Assembly (NCBI GenBank): GCA_002682825.1
Contig: NOKP01000070.1
Location: 18,320-82,319 of the forward strand
Length of the DNA stretch: 64,000 nucleotides
Source: Neonectria sp. B-13
Taxonomy: Eukaryota > Ascomycota > Sordariomycetes > Hypocreales > Nectriaceae
Direction: 5' to 3'
Position 1 is the stretch's first letter; every line of letters starts with the position of its first letter. Under the pieces are notes generated by a model. The model was not told the origin of the DNA. It was given only the letters and a program-made list of their open reading frames with translations, and ran no database searches. Below, piece by piece: positions 23,670-36,054 of this stretch. Made by a program: the position numbers and the translations under genes.

Positions 23670-25187
23670 ACTATTAATATATTTATAACTTTATTAACTT
23701 TTACTAAGTAGTATAAGACTAAACTTACCTTAATATTACATTAGAATAGATAGCTTATTTTACTAACTTTTCCTATAGGTATATAATTAAGATAAATAGC
23801 TTATTACTCCTTCTTAACCTTTTATCTATTACTTTTATATATCTAATTAGTAATATATTTAAGCAATTAGTATTCTTTAATATTAAGCTCTTAAGAATAT
23901 ACTTTTAGATTATATTAGAAAAACTAAACTCCTTTAAATAGAACCTTTAAGCCTTTCTCTTAATAGAGATTACTTATATTAATCATTCTATTACTAAGTA
24001 TAAACTAAGAAAACCTATAGCTATTTAGGCTACTATTAGTAAGTATATTAACCCCTTTAGACTAGCTTTTAGACTAACTAATAAAAGCAGTAACCTAATT
24101 ATATAAAAGATCTCTCTAATTAATATAGATAATTACATTTAGGACTACTTTAATATTAATCTTACTAAGAGAAATACCTAAACTCTATTATAATTATTAA
24201 TAATATAATAATATTAACTATTCTAAATAGAATAAAAGAACTAAAGAGACTAAATAAAGTTACTTATATAATAAAAGGAAATAAGAAGGAATTCTATAAT
24301 AAAGAGCTATTTCTATTTACTTTACTTTCTATAACTACCTTAGGATTTTAATAATTAAACTTCTATCTTTACTTTATCTCTTTTATTATATATTATAGAT
24401 TACTTAAGTACTAAAAGTAGTACTCTTTCTTTTCTCCTAGAGCAATTATTATAAAATAGCCCTAGAATACCTAGCTAAAAGTTTTTAGGACTTTCTAGCT
24501 AAATATTCACTAGGAAATCCTATAGAGTTAAAGGATCTTATCTCTAAAGGACTTCTTATAGATTTCCTAGATATCTTCTAGACTCTTTCTAGCAGGGAAG
24601 ATAAAAGGGAAAATAAGAGGGAAATTAGGAAGAAAAAAACTATACCTTTTATACTTATAAGAATGAATACAATTTAATCTAGAAGATTATAATTCAAAAG
24701 ATTTATCTTTAGAAAAGACTCTTTCTTTAGAAGAGATTAATATATGCTTTAGAAGGGTATTCTAATTAGCTTAGAGCTTACTTTTCTCTTATCTTAATAC
24801 TTCCTATCTATATTATAGAGCCAGTTTCTATAATAATCTTTATACTAAAGTATAAGTTCTATTAATAAAATATATATAGTACAAATAGTACTATATTATA
24901 TAATATCTATAGATACTTTCCTAGGATTTATTTAGCCTAGTTATAATTTATTAGCTTTAATAAAAATATAATAGAAAAGAAAAATCTTATAATCTTATTT
25001 AAAGACTCTTATTATTATAAGTACTTAGAAACTTATAACTATATATATATATTTCTTAGTCTTCTATATAATTATAATACTAAAGCTAAATATAACTTTA
25101 TAATAGTTAAAGTTTTTCTAGATATTATATAGATAATAATCCTTTATAATTAGAAACTTAACATTCTATTATATATAGAGAAGATTT
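23670..25187. other. AT-rich tract, no gene seen (mirror)
   Basis: Mirror of 20495-22012; nothing recognised on either strand. Confidence 0.6.
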
Positions 25188-25334
25188 TAGTAGAAACTTT
25201 TATCTTCTTAAGTTATTATTACTTTAGGCTTAGGTATTAAGCTTATTATACTATTGTTTTTTCTATTTTCTTTTATACTATTTAACCTTTAGCTCCTTCT
25301 CTAGGTATATACTACTAAGAACTATTATATCTAA
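25188..25334 (-). mobile_element. short R1 form, mirror of copy 2
   Basis: Reverse complement of 20348-20494, with the same flanking AAATCTTCTCTAT pattern. Confidence 0.7.
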
Positions 25335-25351
25335 ATAAATAGAGAAGATTT

Positions 25352-25498
25352 CAGTAGAAACTTTTATCTTCTTAAGTTATTATTGCTTTAGGCTTAGGTA
25401 TTAAGCCTATTATACTATTGTTTTTTCTATTTTCTTTTATACTGTTTAACCTTTAGCCTCTTCTCTAGGTATATACTATTAAGGACTATTATATCTAA
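25352..25498 (-). mobile_element. short R1 form, mirror of copy 1
   Basis: Reverse complement of 20184-20330. Confidence 0.7.
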
Positions 25499-25832
25499 AA
25501 AAAAGAAATAGAGAAGATTTATAACTAAACTATTCTAGCCTTTTCTTTCTAGGTTCTAAACTAATTAACTAAAAAAGAACTTTAAAATACTTCTTTATAT
25601 AAACTATTATTATAAGTAAGTACTTAAGTATTTTAATTATAGAGAATATTATACTTTTAGTAAGCTTTATATTAATACTAGTTTCTTTACTATCTTTAAT
25701 AATTATATTCTTTAGGTTTAATATATTATAATTAACTAGGTTATAATCTAAATAATACTTAAAATTAATAGTATAAAATATAAAGATAAAAGAATATATT
25801 AAAGTATAATAATATACTATAGTAGTAAAGAT
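25499..25832. other. AT-rich tract, no gene seen (mirror)
   Basis: Mirror of 19850-20183. Confidence 0.6.
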
Positions 25833-25846
25833 ATAAAGTATTTTTT

Positions 25847-26894
25847 TACTATTAAAACTACTATTTAGACTACTGTTTCTACCTATCTATAATTGCACTA
25901 AATAGTTATATGTTTCCTTTGCTTAAGCTTAATAGGGGGATAGATCTTTAGATTTTAAACCTAATTATTGACTTTTGCCCCCTTTAGCTTCCTAGAACTC
26001 CCTCTACTAAATCTCTCTATACTTTATAGCTAATATTAGAGATAACTATAGGATTCCCTTAGTTTCTAATGTATTACTCCTTTAGCTATAGGTTAGTTAG
26101 AATAATATTATCTATTAACTGTATAATCTATAGGGTAGAGATAGGGTTGTATAGCTTCTTAAGGAACTTCTTCTTTATAGTAGTAATATTACTATTCCTT
26201 TTTAGCTTTAGAGCTAGCCTTTCTAGAAAGAGCTGTTCTATTGTAATCTATTAGGCTATTACTATATTAAGCTAGATTCTATCTTATAGTAGGATATTAT
26301 AGCTAAAGACTGCCAATTAGACTAATTTCTTAGGTCTAAAGTAATTGATTATAAGCTATTTTATATGCTCTAGGCTAGACTTTTAAGCTGTAATTTATAG
26401 TATAGAAATAAGGCTTAAATGTTCTTTTAATTCAATATATAAGTTATATAAGAGCCTATATATATAGCTTGATAAGGGCTTACTGAGCTATAGTGTAATT
26501 TAGATAGTAGTTATTTTATGCAATCAATAGTATAGTTATTGTATTGTTTAGAAGGTTGAATGGAATGTAAAGAGGTAACCTGGAAAGTATAGAGGCTGGG
26601 CTTTTATCCTAAGGGGTTTTAGCCTTTTCTAAGGTCTAACTTTTCTAAGATCTAGCTTTTCTAAGATCTAGCTTTTCCAAGATCTAGCTTTTCTAAGATC
26701 TAACTTTTCCAGCTGATTAAGATAGTAAAACTTATACTTTAACTTTATAGTAGAAACTTTTATCTCCTTAAGTTATTATTGCCTTAAGCTTAAGTATTAA
26801 GCCTATTATACTATTGTTTTTTCTATTTTCTTTTATACTATTTAACCTTTAGCCTCTTCTCTAAGTATATACTACTAAGGACTATTATATCTAA
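25847..26894 (-). mobile_element. R1 element, mirror of copy c
   Basis: Reverse complement of 18788-19835, including both 14-base flanking duplications. Confidence 0.8.
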
Positions 26895-27061
26895 ATAAAG
26901 TATTTTTTAATAAAAGTATTAAGAGTACTATAATAGATATCTCTATTATAGGTATAAGTATAAGTATAATCTAGGAATATAATCTACTTAATATATAAAG
27001 AGTATACTATTAGAGTTTATAAACTTTAATTAGTCTTTATTAATTATATATAATTATATAA

Positions 27062-27593
27062 GCACTATATTTCACAGTGCTAATAGTACTATACAGACAC
27101 TATATAGGGCTGTTTTCCTTATCTCATTAGATCAGCCTAATCGCATATTATAGCCGATTTAGAGATTTCCTAACATTCCTAAATACACATCTAAAACAGC
27201 CATACTAGATCAGCAATTGCAACAACATTCCTTATCCAATAGAATTGGAATTTGGATATGTCATAGATCTGCATCTAGGCTATAGATTGGTATGCTTTAC
27301 ATTACAATTGGTTAGCTATGGCTGGAGGAAATCCTCTATAAAGAGAAAGGGTTTTCCCTGTCTATCTAATTCTATATCTCTTACTTAAGCACTCAATTCT
27401 TACTCAATTGATTATATAAGCACACCATTTTAAAGCTCTTTATTTGACCTATCCAATGGTGTATCCCCTTTGTCAACAAGAATACATCTTCCCTCACCAA
27501 TCAGAAGAAGACTCTTGGATCCATCCTACTATTCTAGTAACTTATCTAATTACCTACCAATTTCCTATTCGGGAAGCCCTACACTACCTAACA
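27062..27593. repeat. unclassified repeat, possible LTR remnant (mirror)
   Basis: Mirror of 18089-18620. Contains the 23 bases (27389-27411) shared with the contig edge at 22794-22816. Confidence 0.35.
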
Positions 27594-27596
27594 CAT

Positions 27597-28176
27597 ACAA
27601 TATAGTCTAAGAGAGTAATAAGAAGCTAGATAGAGGGATTAATAACAAGATATAAAGAGAGAGTAATAAATATAATAATAAGTTATAGAAAGATAATAAT
27701 AGTAGTAATAACAATAATAATAACAATAATAATAATAATAATAATAATAATAAAGAGAAGGCTAGAAATTATAAAATTATAGAGAGATTATATAGACTGA
27801 TTTAAGAGATAATAGATAGTAAATAGCATTTCTTTTACTCTTTAAAGGCTATCTAGGTTTAGTTTATTCTAAAGCTAAGTATACTAATATTATATATATC
27901 TTACTTAGTGCTTTAGTCCTTTATATCCTTAGATAATAAGAATATTATTATTCCCTTATTAGTGAAATATATATTTATAGTATAATGTATAAGTATACTA
28001 TTAACTTACTAAATATAGATAAAGTAGATAAGAATATACTATATACTATAAATATTAATATAGTTTAAAGTATTTATATAACTTTATTAGCCTTTTATAG
28101 TTACTTATTAGCATTATAGAGCAAGCTACTTATACTATAAGACATACTAGGCTTATGTACACTAGCAATAAGAAAT
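27597..28176. other. AT-rich tract with AAT microsatellite (mirror)
   Basis: Mirror of 17506-18085; the microsatellite is at about 27692-27752 with an identical interruption pattern and length. Confidence 0.6.
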
Positions 28177-28359
28177 CTATAAGGAGCTAGCTGTCGGCTC
28201 ATCACAGGCTCGCTGCAGGGTCACTATGGGGCCTAACTCCTTATAACCTATTGTATAGTGCGATTCCATAATATAGCTTACTGGAATTAATTGATCTTTT
28301 TGGCCTAATAGCTAGGGAGGTCAATTGTAGAGCAAGCACACTACCCCGACTCTTTACAA
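28177..28359. mobile_element. MITE-like element, mirror of copy D
   Basis: Reverse complement of 17323-17505. Confidence 0.6.
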
Positions 28360-28673
28360 GTATTCCAGTACACATTGGGTTAGTAGCTATGCAGAAGGTT
28401 ATGCATTCGAGCCGCAGTCGCAGGCTCGACCACAGAAAAGATCCTTGTGACCACAATAGGCTGCTAGCTCACAGGGGCGAAACCCAGCTGCTACTGACAG
28501 CGGCAGCCTGGGTCCCTAGGGGTTGACAATAGCGGTTACCTCAATTGGCTCTGGAGGTCCGAGCTAAGCTCTCTCGGCACTGCATAGGGTTAGGCTGCTG
28601 GGCTGTGGCGGCACTGGTCACCCGCACAGTTGGTTACAGTTAGCTCGGGACGCGCTGTTGAGAGGGGGGATAA
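28360..28673. other. GC-balanced spacer (mirror)
   Basis: Mirror of 17009-17322; no gene supported. Confidence 0.5.
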
Positions 28674-28856
28674 TTGTAAGGAGCTCGCCGTGGGCTTGTC
28701 GCAGGCTCGCCGCAGGGTTGCTGTGAGGCCTGACTCCTTATAACCTATTGTGTAGTGCGATTCCATAATGTAGCTTACTGGAATTGATTGATCTTTTTGG
28801 CCTAATAGCTAGGGAGGTCAATTGTGGAGCGGGCACAATACCCCGACTCTTCACAA
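28674..28856. mobile_element. MITE-like element, mirror of copy C
   Basis: Reverse complement of 16826-17008. Confidence 0.65.
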
Positions 28857-29523
28857 AATCGTTCCACAGCTCAGGGGCACTTAGGAACTTCTTTCTTTCT
28901 TCTTTATCTTTAATATAAATAGCATCCTGGACTAGATAGCTGGAATCCAACTACTAGAGGCCGTTTACAAAACTTATCTAACTACTAAAAGGTAGTGAAA
29001 TACTAATTATTAGCTAGCTATTTAAGATAATCGTCAGCTACTTATGGTCTACTAGTGCTAAATATTTTCCTATATAAAACTAATCATCGTCTAGTAGACA
29101 ATGCATAACATGGTCTCAGGGCTAGTGACAAGACCCATACTTATCAGGGACGATGCCGCTACCAACCAGTCTCACCAGGTAGTAGCTGGCCTTCAGGGCC
29201 GGCCACCATACGCCAAAGTTGCCCAGCACAAGCCAGGCTGTTCTTGGCATATCCCATAATTCACATTACTCTCTGCCCCGACCTTCGCATTCACGCTGGG
29301 CTTTGAGCAGAGGGCTCTAGCAAGGCGGCTGGTCGAGGGGTTTCGTGAGTCCTGTGGTTTGACATCGCGTCCGAATTTTGGTCCGCGTCAACGCCTCGAC
29401 TTTCATTCCACAATTGACCATTGGAACGATTCCGTTGCTACGTCAGCATCGCTAGAGCCGTAGCTCCAGAGTCCCTTGATTCTCATCCATTTTGTTCCCT
29501 GCCTCCTAGCCAAGAGGACCGGA
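28857..29523. other. 3' flank of pseudokinase gene (mirror)
   Basis: Mirror of 16159-16825. Confidence 0.5.
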
Positions 29524-30984
29524 TCATCTCAAAGACGATGCCATCTCTTCCAACGGCTCGAGTACCTCTCTCGACAGGCGAATCGGATCGACCTGTGAGC
29601 TCGTCTCCAAGTTCAAACACCACTCAACTACCTTCCTGAACCTTGCACCCATGGAGACGTCGACCAACCTGATGAGCTCCGAAATCCTTGTGCCTCTTTT
29701 TGCGGGATCCAAAAGATCCGCTGTGTATCGCTCTAGAGGCCGCCACATCCCCACCTCAAGTATCACCATGCCAAGGCTATAGATGTCGTGCACCGGTCCA
29801 TACTTCGGCCGCCCCGTCTCGAGCAGCCGGTCAGGATGCTGGTAGAGGATGTCCGTGTCGGATGCCTCTCGCAGATCGCTCAAGGTGTGGAACTCCTTGA
29901 CCGCCTCGAAGCCAACCAGGAACGGACTGCCGAGGGAGTAAGGGAACTGCTTCTGGGACGGCGCCCCTAGTCTGTGTAGCATCAAGACGTTGTGTGAGGT
30001 GACGTTGTGGTGTAGGAAGCCCACGCTGTGGAGAAAGAAGACGGCCGTTACGAGGGACTGGGCTAGCCCGTACCGCTCGCTGAGCGAGTGGTTCGCCGGC
30101 AGCCGGACCCTGCCCTGCGTCCTGGTGATCAGGGACTTTAGGGCCGGGCAATTGGATCCTACCGGGAAGGGAATGGAGTTGACGAGGGAGAAGTTTGGCG
30201 CCAGGGGATCTCGGGAGTCGTGGAAGAGATGGTTGCAGCGTAGCAGGCTCACGGTTGTGCCGTCGAGGCAGTTCAGCGCGCTAGCGAGGCGGACAAGCCC
30301 GGCCTTGAGCTCTTTCCATTCGGCTGACTCCTTTGGGTGCCTGTGGAACCGGCGCTCGACGAGGACCTGCCTGCCTGCGTCCTCGACGACTTGAACTCTC
30401 TCATGGTTCCTCAAATCGATGCTCTTGATGAAGTCGTCAACGTCCTCGTGGAAGATATTGTTGGCCATCGCGGCCTGCCCAGCTTTCTCAGTCACGGCCT
30501 TGAGGCTCTCGATGTGCCGGCTAGCGGCAAAGTTGGGTGTGTTGCTGGTCGCCTGGCCGTCGAGTTTGATCGCTGTCTTGAGCCCGCTCGGCAGGCCGAC
30601 GAGCCGCAGATCCAACCTTGTCGTCCACTCGAAGAGCTCTTCCTCCAGCTCGCGGACCTCGTCCTCGCGATGCCACCACAGCGCCTTGTTCAGCTCCCTC
30701 CGGAACCGGCTTTTGGACTCGAGACGCTGTGCGATGCTGGTGATCCTGGCCGCGAGCCCGCTCAGGTAGGCGGCGCTGCTGTCGAGGAGCTCGACATCCT
30801 CGGGAGACAGGGAACCATCCCCTTTGATGCGTTTCTCGTAGTACTGCGTGAACTGGCCGATCACTCGAAGGTCCCATTTCAGCCTCGTGGCGAGGGACCG
30901 CCACTGGTCGGATGCGGAGGCGTACGAGTCGACGAATTTGTAGATGATGGTAGCTCCGGTGCTTATTGTCTGGAAAACGTCCAT
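29524..30984 (-). CDS. HeLo-like domain-pseudokinase protein, right copy
   Basis: Same 486 codons as the left copy, without a single difference. All comments on the helical N-terminus and the lost Lys, Asp and DFG residues apply. If both arms are real, the gene dose is two and neither copy shows RIP mutations. That is odd for a duplicated gene beside RIP-degraded DNA and argues for a very recent origin or an artefact. Confidence 0.75.
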   Translation of the reverse strand: MDVFQTISTGATIIYKFVDSYASASDQWRSLATRLKWDLRVIGQFTQYYEKRIKGDGSLSPEDVELLDSSAAYLSGLAARITSIAQRLESKSRFRRELNKALWWHREDEVRELEEELFEWTTRLDLRLVGLPSGLKTAIKLDGQATSNTPNFAASRHIESLKAVTEKAGQAAMANNIFHEDVDDFIKSIDLRNHERVQVVEDAGRQVLVERRFHRHPKESAEWKELKAGLVRLASALNCLDGTTVSLLRCNHLFHDSRDPLAPNFSLVNSIPFPVGSNCPALKSLITRTQGRVRLPANHSLSERYGLAQSLVTAVFFLHSVGFLHHNVTSHNVLMLHRLGAPSQKQFPYSLGSPFLVGFEAVKEFHTLSDLREASDTDILYQHPDRLLETGRPKYGPVHDIYSLGMVILEVGMWRPLERYTADLLDPAKRGTRISELIRLVDVSMGARFRKVVEWCLNLETSSQVDPIRLSREVLEPLEEMASSLR

Positions 30985-31636
30985 TGAGCTTAAGGTACTA
31001 AGCTCCTGCCTGGGCCTCGTCGTCTGGAAGCAACACAGAGCGGGCGGGTGCGGCGAGAAAACGGGTTGACATCGATACCGCTGTTGTTGAGGAAGGGAAA
31101 GAATCAGGCTGAAGATGCATGGATTGAGAGGAAGCAGCAGCTGCTGCAGGGGCGAGCCCTTGAGGTAACGGGACTTTCAGCCCCTTCTGTTCCAAGATCC
31201 TTGGTGGCGGCAGCAGCAGGAGGCTGTGGAATGTGGTGTGTGCGTAGATGTGCATGTTGATGCTGAAGCTAAGCTCACCCGGCCGTGCCTGCAAAGGCGG
31301 TCAGGCTGAAAGATGCAGTGGATGCCTTATTCTTCAGATATCAACGCAACACAGGCCCCTTTTCCTTGCCGCTGCTGCTGTTTCGCCTTTCACGCAGGCG
31401 GGGTCGCCATTGGGCGATTGGGCAGACTCAGTGCGCGGTCTAGCCGTTTTCCATTTATTTACTAACTTCAGCGCCCGCTGCATTCCAATAGTTCGTCCTC
31501 GACAGCTGCGGCTGAGAAATGGGAATTTCGAAAATGTACAAGACAGCCCTCTTCCGCTTGGAAATTTTCGACGTTCCCCGTCTGCTCTGGGCATATCCTC
31601 GTTGAACCACATATCTGCCTTGAGTGGTCTTTCAAG
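30985..31636. promoter_or_regulatory. shared divergent promoter region, right copy
   Basis: Mirror of 14046-14697, between the two start codons. Confidence 0.6.
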
Positions 31637-34600
31637 ATGTTGCTTCGACGAATCCAAAAAGACCCAGGATCCACGTCCTCGGGCAGATCGTCTCCTGAGC
31701 CTCGTCGCCGTCTCTCCTTAGACAGCTCTTGGGGTCGGACTTTCGCCAGCTTTCATCCCCCTTCGGAGCTTCCTCAGCTGCGGACAGTTGGCTCTGGAGT
31801 CGCACGAGTCGGCCATGATCAACTGCGCTTGGTTCATGACAGGGCAGCCGCAGATACCACGGAAGGGGATGACGCGCAGCCTTCAGGTCCGGCGCCACCT
31901 AGCAACGATACTCCAGAGGCGTCAGGGTATCCACTTCCATCAGGGGCTTCTGGTGCCACGAACAGTCTTCTCAATCTGGAGCACTGGAGCGATCTCTCGC
32001 AACAATTCAGCCAAGAACCCAGTCTCGGCGACAACTTTAGATGGGCTGGCACCTACCAACTGGTCCAGGCGGCGATGGAGTACGGCGTCAAGATTGTCGA
32101 CAACAAGCGGGTTCAGTACTCGGAGCTGATCGGAGCTGGCGCCAACATGACCGTGTTCAAGGGTACCGTCAATGGCAAGACCGTGGCCCTCAAGCGGATC
32201 CGCCCGTTCCACAACGAGACCAGACAGAAGCGAGATCCGAAGGTAGTGCTGGCGAGTCTCGAGATGGAGATCAGGGTCATGTCCGACGTTTTCCTCAAGC
32301 GCCACGAGAACATAGCCAAGCTGCTCGCCTTCACCTGGGAGACAGGCGAAGATGGCGAGCTGGTCCCCGTCCTCATCATGGACCTCGCCATGCCGGGGTT
32401 TTCGACGCTGGAGCAGTACATGCAGCGGGTTGATCCTCGGGACTTCGACTCCAAGGCTTGGATGATATCGGATATCGTCTCCGGCCTTACGGCAATCCAC
32501 GAGGAGAAGATCGTGCACGGCGACCTGAAGCCCGAGAACATCCTCCTGTTTCACCGGCGAACCGCCGGCGTTCTGGACGAGAAGATGCCCTTCGTCGCCA
32601 AGATCTCCGACTTTGGGTTCTGCGAAGACGTTCACGAGCATCGAGGGCTGGCACCGGACGCTGCCGCCGGTGGGACCGAGTACTGGAACGCGCCCGAGTG
32701 CATGCCCGAGGCCCCCGACGACGTGAGGCCGTTTGCACGGATGACCCAGCGGGACATGTACTCGTGCGGGCTCATCATCTGGTATGTCCTGAGCAGCACG
32801 CTGCCACTAGGCCCGACGAGCGGGCCGGAGTGGGAGAAGAACCGGCAGTCATTCCGGGAGGGAAAGCTGAATGGGGAGGTGTGCAGGAAGTACAAGACCT
32901 GGTTCCTGGACAGCTTGAGGATGGACATTGCGACGCAGGACGACGTCAACAGCTTTAACGCTGAGCTGGAGGACGAGCTACCGGTCCATGCTTTCTCCTC
33001 TCGCTTGAATCGCTTGATGATCGAGAAGATCAAGAGAGATCCTCTTTTCAAGACCCAGGTCATCTTCGACGAGCTGCTGTTCAGGAACGAGGCGCGGGTG
33101 AGTATCCAACACCGAATCCGATCCTTGGAAGTTTCGACGAGACTAACTCCACCAAGGCGGCATGGCGCTTGAAAACCGCCGACGGAGAGATGGCACAATG
33201 TGCTGGCTATCTCCCCGTAATGACTCCCGTTGTCGTCATGAATATGCTCAGACCGCCCAACGTAAGGCTCAGAGCTTCAGCAGCGTTACCCATGGTCGAG
33301 TAGGTACTACCTCACCATTGAAGGTGCTCTGAGCTCACGCCTATAGAATATCCCGCAATCGCAAGCCCGCTAAGATTTACGCCTGCCATGATCACCTTAT
33401 TGTTGATGGGAAACGCCCGGGCGAGAGACAGGGATGGCAAGAATGGGCGGTGCGCTGCCTTGCCTTTGCCATTAGAGAGAGACTGACATCTCATTCAGAC
33501 CCGATTCCGGAGTATGTTTGCCTCAGCGAGGATCCTCCAAACCCTGACGCCGGAGATGCACGCCTCTCTTCTCCGAGAACTACACAAGGACGCAGACGGC
33601 CCCGCAGGCTCTGTGGCAGCAACTGTGATCCTGCTCACGATCTACGGAATGGGCTACGGAGTCCCGGTGGACTTGGCGCTCTCCAAGAAGTACGCGACCA
33701 AGGGTGTCGAGATGACGGAGAATACCAGCCTGGGTGACGTCTACCGATCCATCTACATGACTCGCTACTACACGAGGGACCAGTTCCGTGACATGTCCCT
33801 TGATCCGGATAAAGAACTCAAATGGTCTCTCAAGATGTTCAGCAGCCATATGGACAGCGAGACGGAATCTCGCACAACGTTGTCGCGGGCTTTGTTTGAG
33901 GACCGCCTCGCCTTAGCCCTGTACACGTTCGAGGACTGGAACTCGGTCACTCGATTCCTCAGGATCTCGTCGACTGCCTACATTAGCCACCAGCACATCA
34001 AGGAGAGCAATCGCACTGATCCAATCTTACGCCAGCCAGACGTCGGCGACGCCGTTCCGGAGCTTCGAGGAAACTGGGTGAACGCACTGCTCAGCGACGA
34101 ACCGGCCGCCTTTGAGGTGCTACAGAAATCCGGCGCACTGCCAGAGGAACTCCGCCCGGAAAACAAGGACATAGACTCGATCTTATTCATGATGATAGAC
34201 ATGCACAACGGTCCCGGGGGGCCGGAACAAATGCGCGCCAACATGATGCCAGGCATGGTGAAGCGTGAAAATGCCCTGAATAATCTTCTGCGCATCTGCG
34301 CCGAGCACGGCCTCACGCGGCTGATGAAGCATCTCACGACCAAGCACGAGTTGGACATCAACCGGAAGCTCGACAGCGGTCGCAACCCCATCCAGGAGGT
34401 CCTTGAGCAGGGGCGCACCCACCGCGCTATTTCCCTTCTGGCCGGCGGCGCCGACCTGGCGGCCATCGCCGAGAGAGACTTCATCCGCCACATCTGCGGG
34501 GACGGCCACTATAAGGCGATTGACTTTTGGTCGCAGCTGAAGCGGATCAGTGACCAGCTGAAGCGGCTGGAGTCGAGTGGTTGGCTGCTCATCGAGCACT

Positions 34601-36054
34601 ACCGAAACATTGCCGAGTTGTTCACGGACAATGAGAATCTGAACCTGGACCTCCAGGCTTACCAGACGCACGGGGCGCACCCTAGGGCCGCGAGCCCCAT
34701 CTACTTCTCCATCGTCGAGAACTGCTGGCTTACTTTCCTCGCCCTGCTGCGGTACGGAGTCGACCCGGCACGGCCCTGCATGGGCTCGCTCGACGCTCTG
34801 CAGAGTTCGGTGTTGCTGATCCGGCCCATGTTCGTGGCAACGCTCTGCGGGCCAGAGTATGAGCGCAGGTTCCACACTGGCGAGGGAGCGCTGTCGCTTC
34901 TGCACCTCGCTGCTCTCGGGAAGGGGTACTTTGCCGACGACAAGATGTGGGTGTACCTGGACAGAAACGAGATTAGGGATGATCCAGAGGAGGCGAAAAT
35001 AGACCAGCCTAACCACCAACGGCTTATCCTTGAGCTTCTTTTGAGGAACTTGCGGCTTGATCTTGAGAGCCGGGACGAGTTTGGCTTGACGCCTTTCTTG
35101 CTTGCTGTCTTGCAGAACAATGCGGTTGCGGCGGAGTGGTTCGAAAAGAAGGGCTCCAACGTCAACGCATCGGCCGCGGATGGGTGTACCGCGCTTCATC
35201 TTGCCGTCGCCTCAGGGAGTGACGAGATGGTGGAGTACGTCTTGGGTGTTGCCGGCCATTTGCTCGAAGAGAAGGACGCTACGGGCCAGACTCCCCTACA
35301 CTTTGCTTCTTGCCAGTCAGAAACGAAGATTCTAGACCGAATACTCAATAGTCGGCCCAACCTCGGGGCGACAGACGGCTTAGGACAGACAGCATTCCTT
35401 ACCAGCATCGGCCACGGCCAGGTATCCAATTTTGATGTCCTGGTCAGGGTTGGGCACGGCTTGCTTGGTCGCGACAAACTTGCTGCGCTTCTCAATGCCA
35501 AGGACGAGTCTAGATGCTCCTGCGTCCACGTTCTCGCTACCCTGAAGCCCGATTCACTTCAATCAATCACAGGAGATCTGCCCTTCGACCTTCTCAGTCT
35601 GCTTGATGGAGACTCAGAGCTCGCCGGTGCGGACTGGACCGCCGGACGCCTTGCCACCGTCGGTCAGCCGCGGGGGCTCCAAAAGCTGATGGGGAGTAGC
35701 CAATTCTTGCGGCGATTGAGGCGTCACCGGTCTCCACATCGTCCACTACCTGCAGGACGAGAAATCCTAGACAGAACTCCTCTCCCTCGAGCTAATCCGG
35801 CTATCAAAGACGAGGAGGGGCGAGTTCCTAACGATCACGGCCGTCGTCGAGGGGAGGGGCCCGGGAGAGAGGAGCCGCTGGAGGCGATTGTGTCATCATT
35901 CCAGAAAGAGGTGGAGCTGCGCGAGGACCTATTGGCAAGGAAGTCTTGTCTTGTTCGGTCGAGGTCCCGGCCGGCTACTGCAAGGTCTTACCTCCCCGAG
36001 TTCAACATGCCTGGTCCCGACGAGGGTCCCGGGACTCGAAAGACATCTAGTTAG
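31637..36054 (+). CDS. protein kinase-ankyrin repeat fusion, right copy
   Basis: Exons 31637-33097, 33157-33261 and 33499-36054; introns 33098-33156 and 33262-33498. The middle exon encodes 35 residues (AAWRLKTADGEMAQ...), in phase with both neighbours. The join replaces the apparent stops of the kinase ORF (33172) and restores one reading frame of about 1373 codons. At 35720-35767 the +1 frame reads GVTGLHIVHYLQDEKS, an ankyrin-like helix, then TAG, while the open frame reads Arg/Pro-rich. The C-terminal end may thus be frameshifted or contain a missed intron. Sequence identical to the left copy. Confidence 0.8.

Noticed and set aside
34183..35199. 338-codon ORF antisense to the ankyrin exon (mirror at 10483-11499)
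   Set aside because: It lies wholly opposite a coding exon with ankyrin motifs and shows no protein features of its own. GC-rich coding DNA often leaves an open antisense frame.
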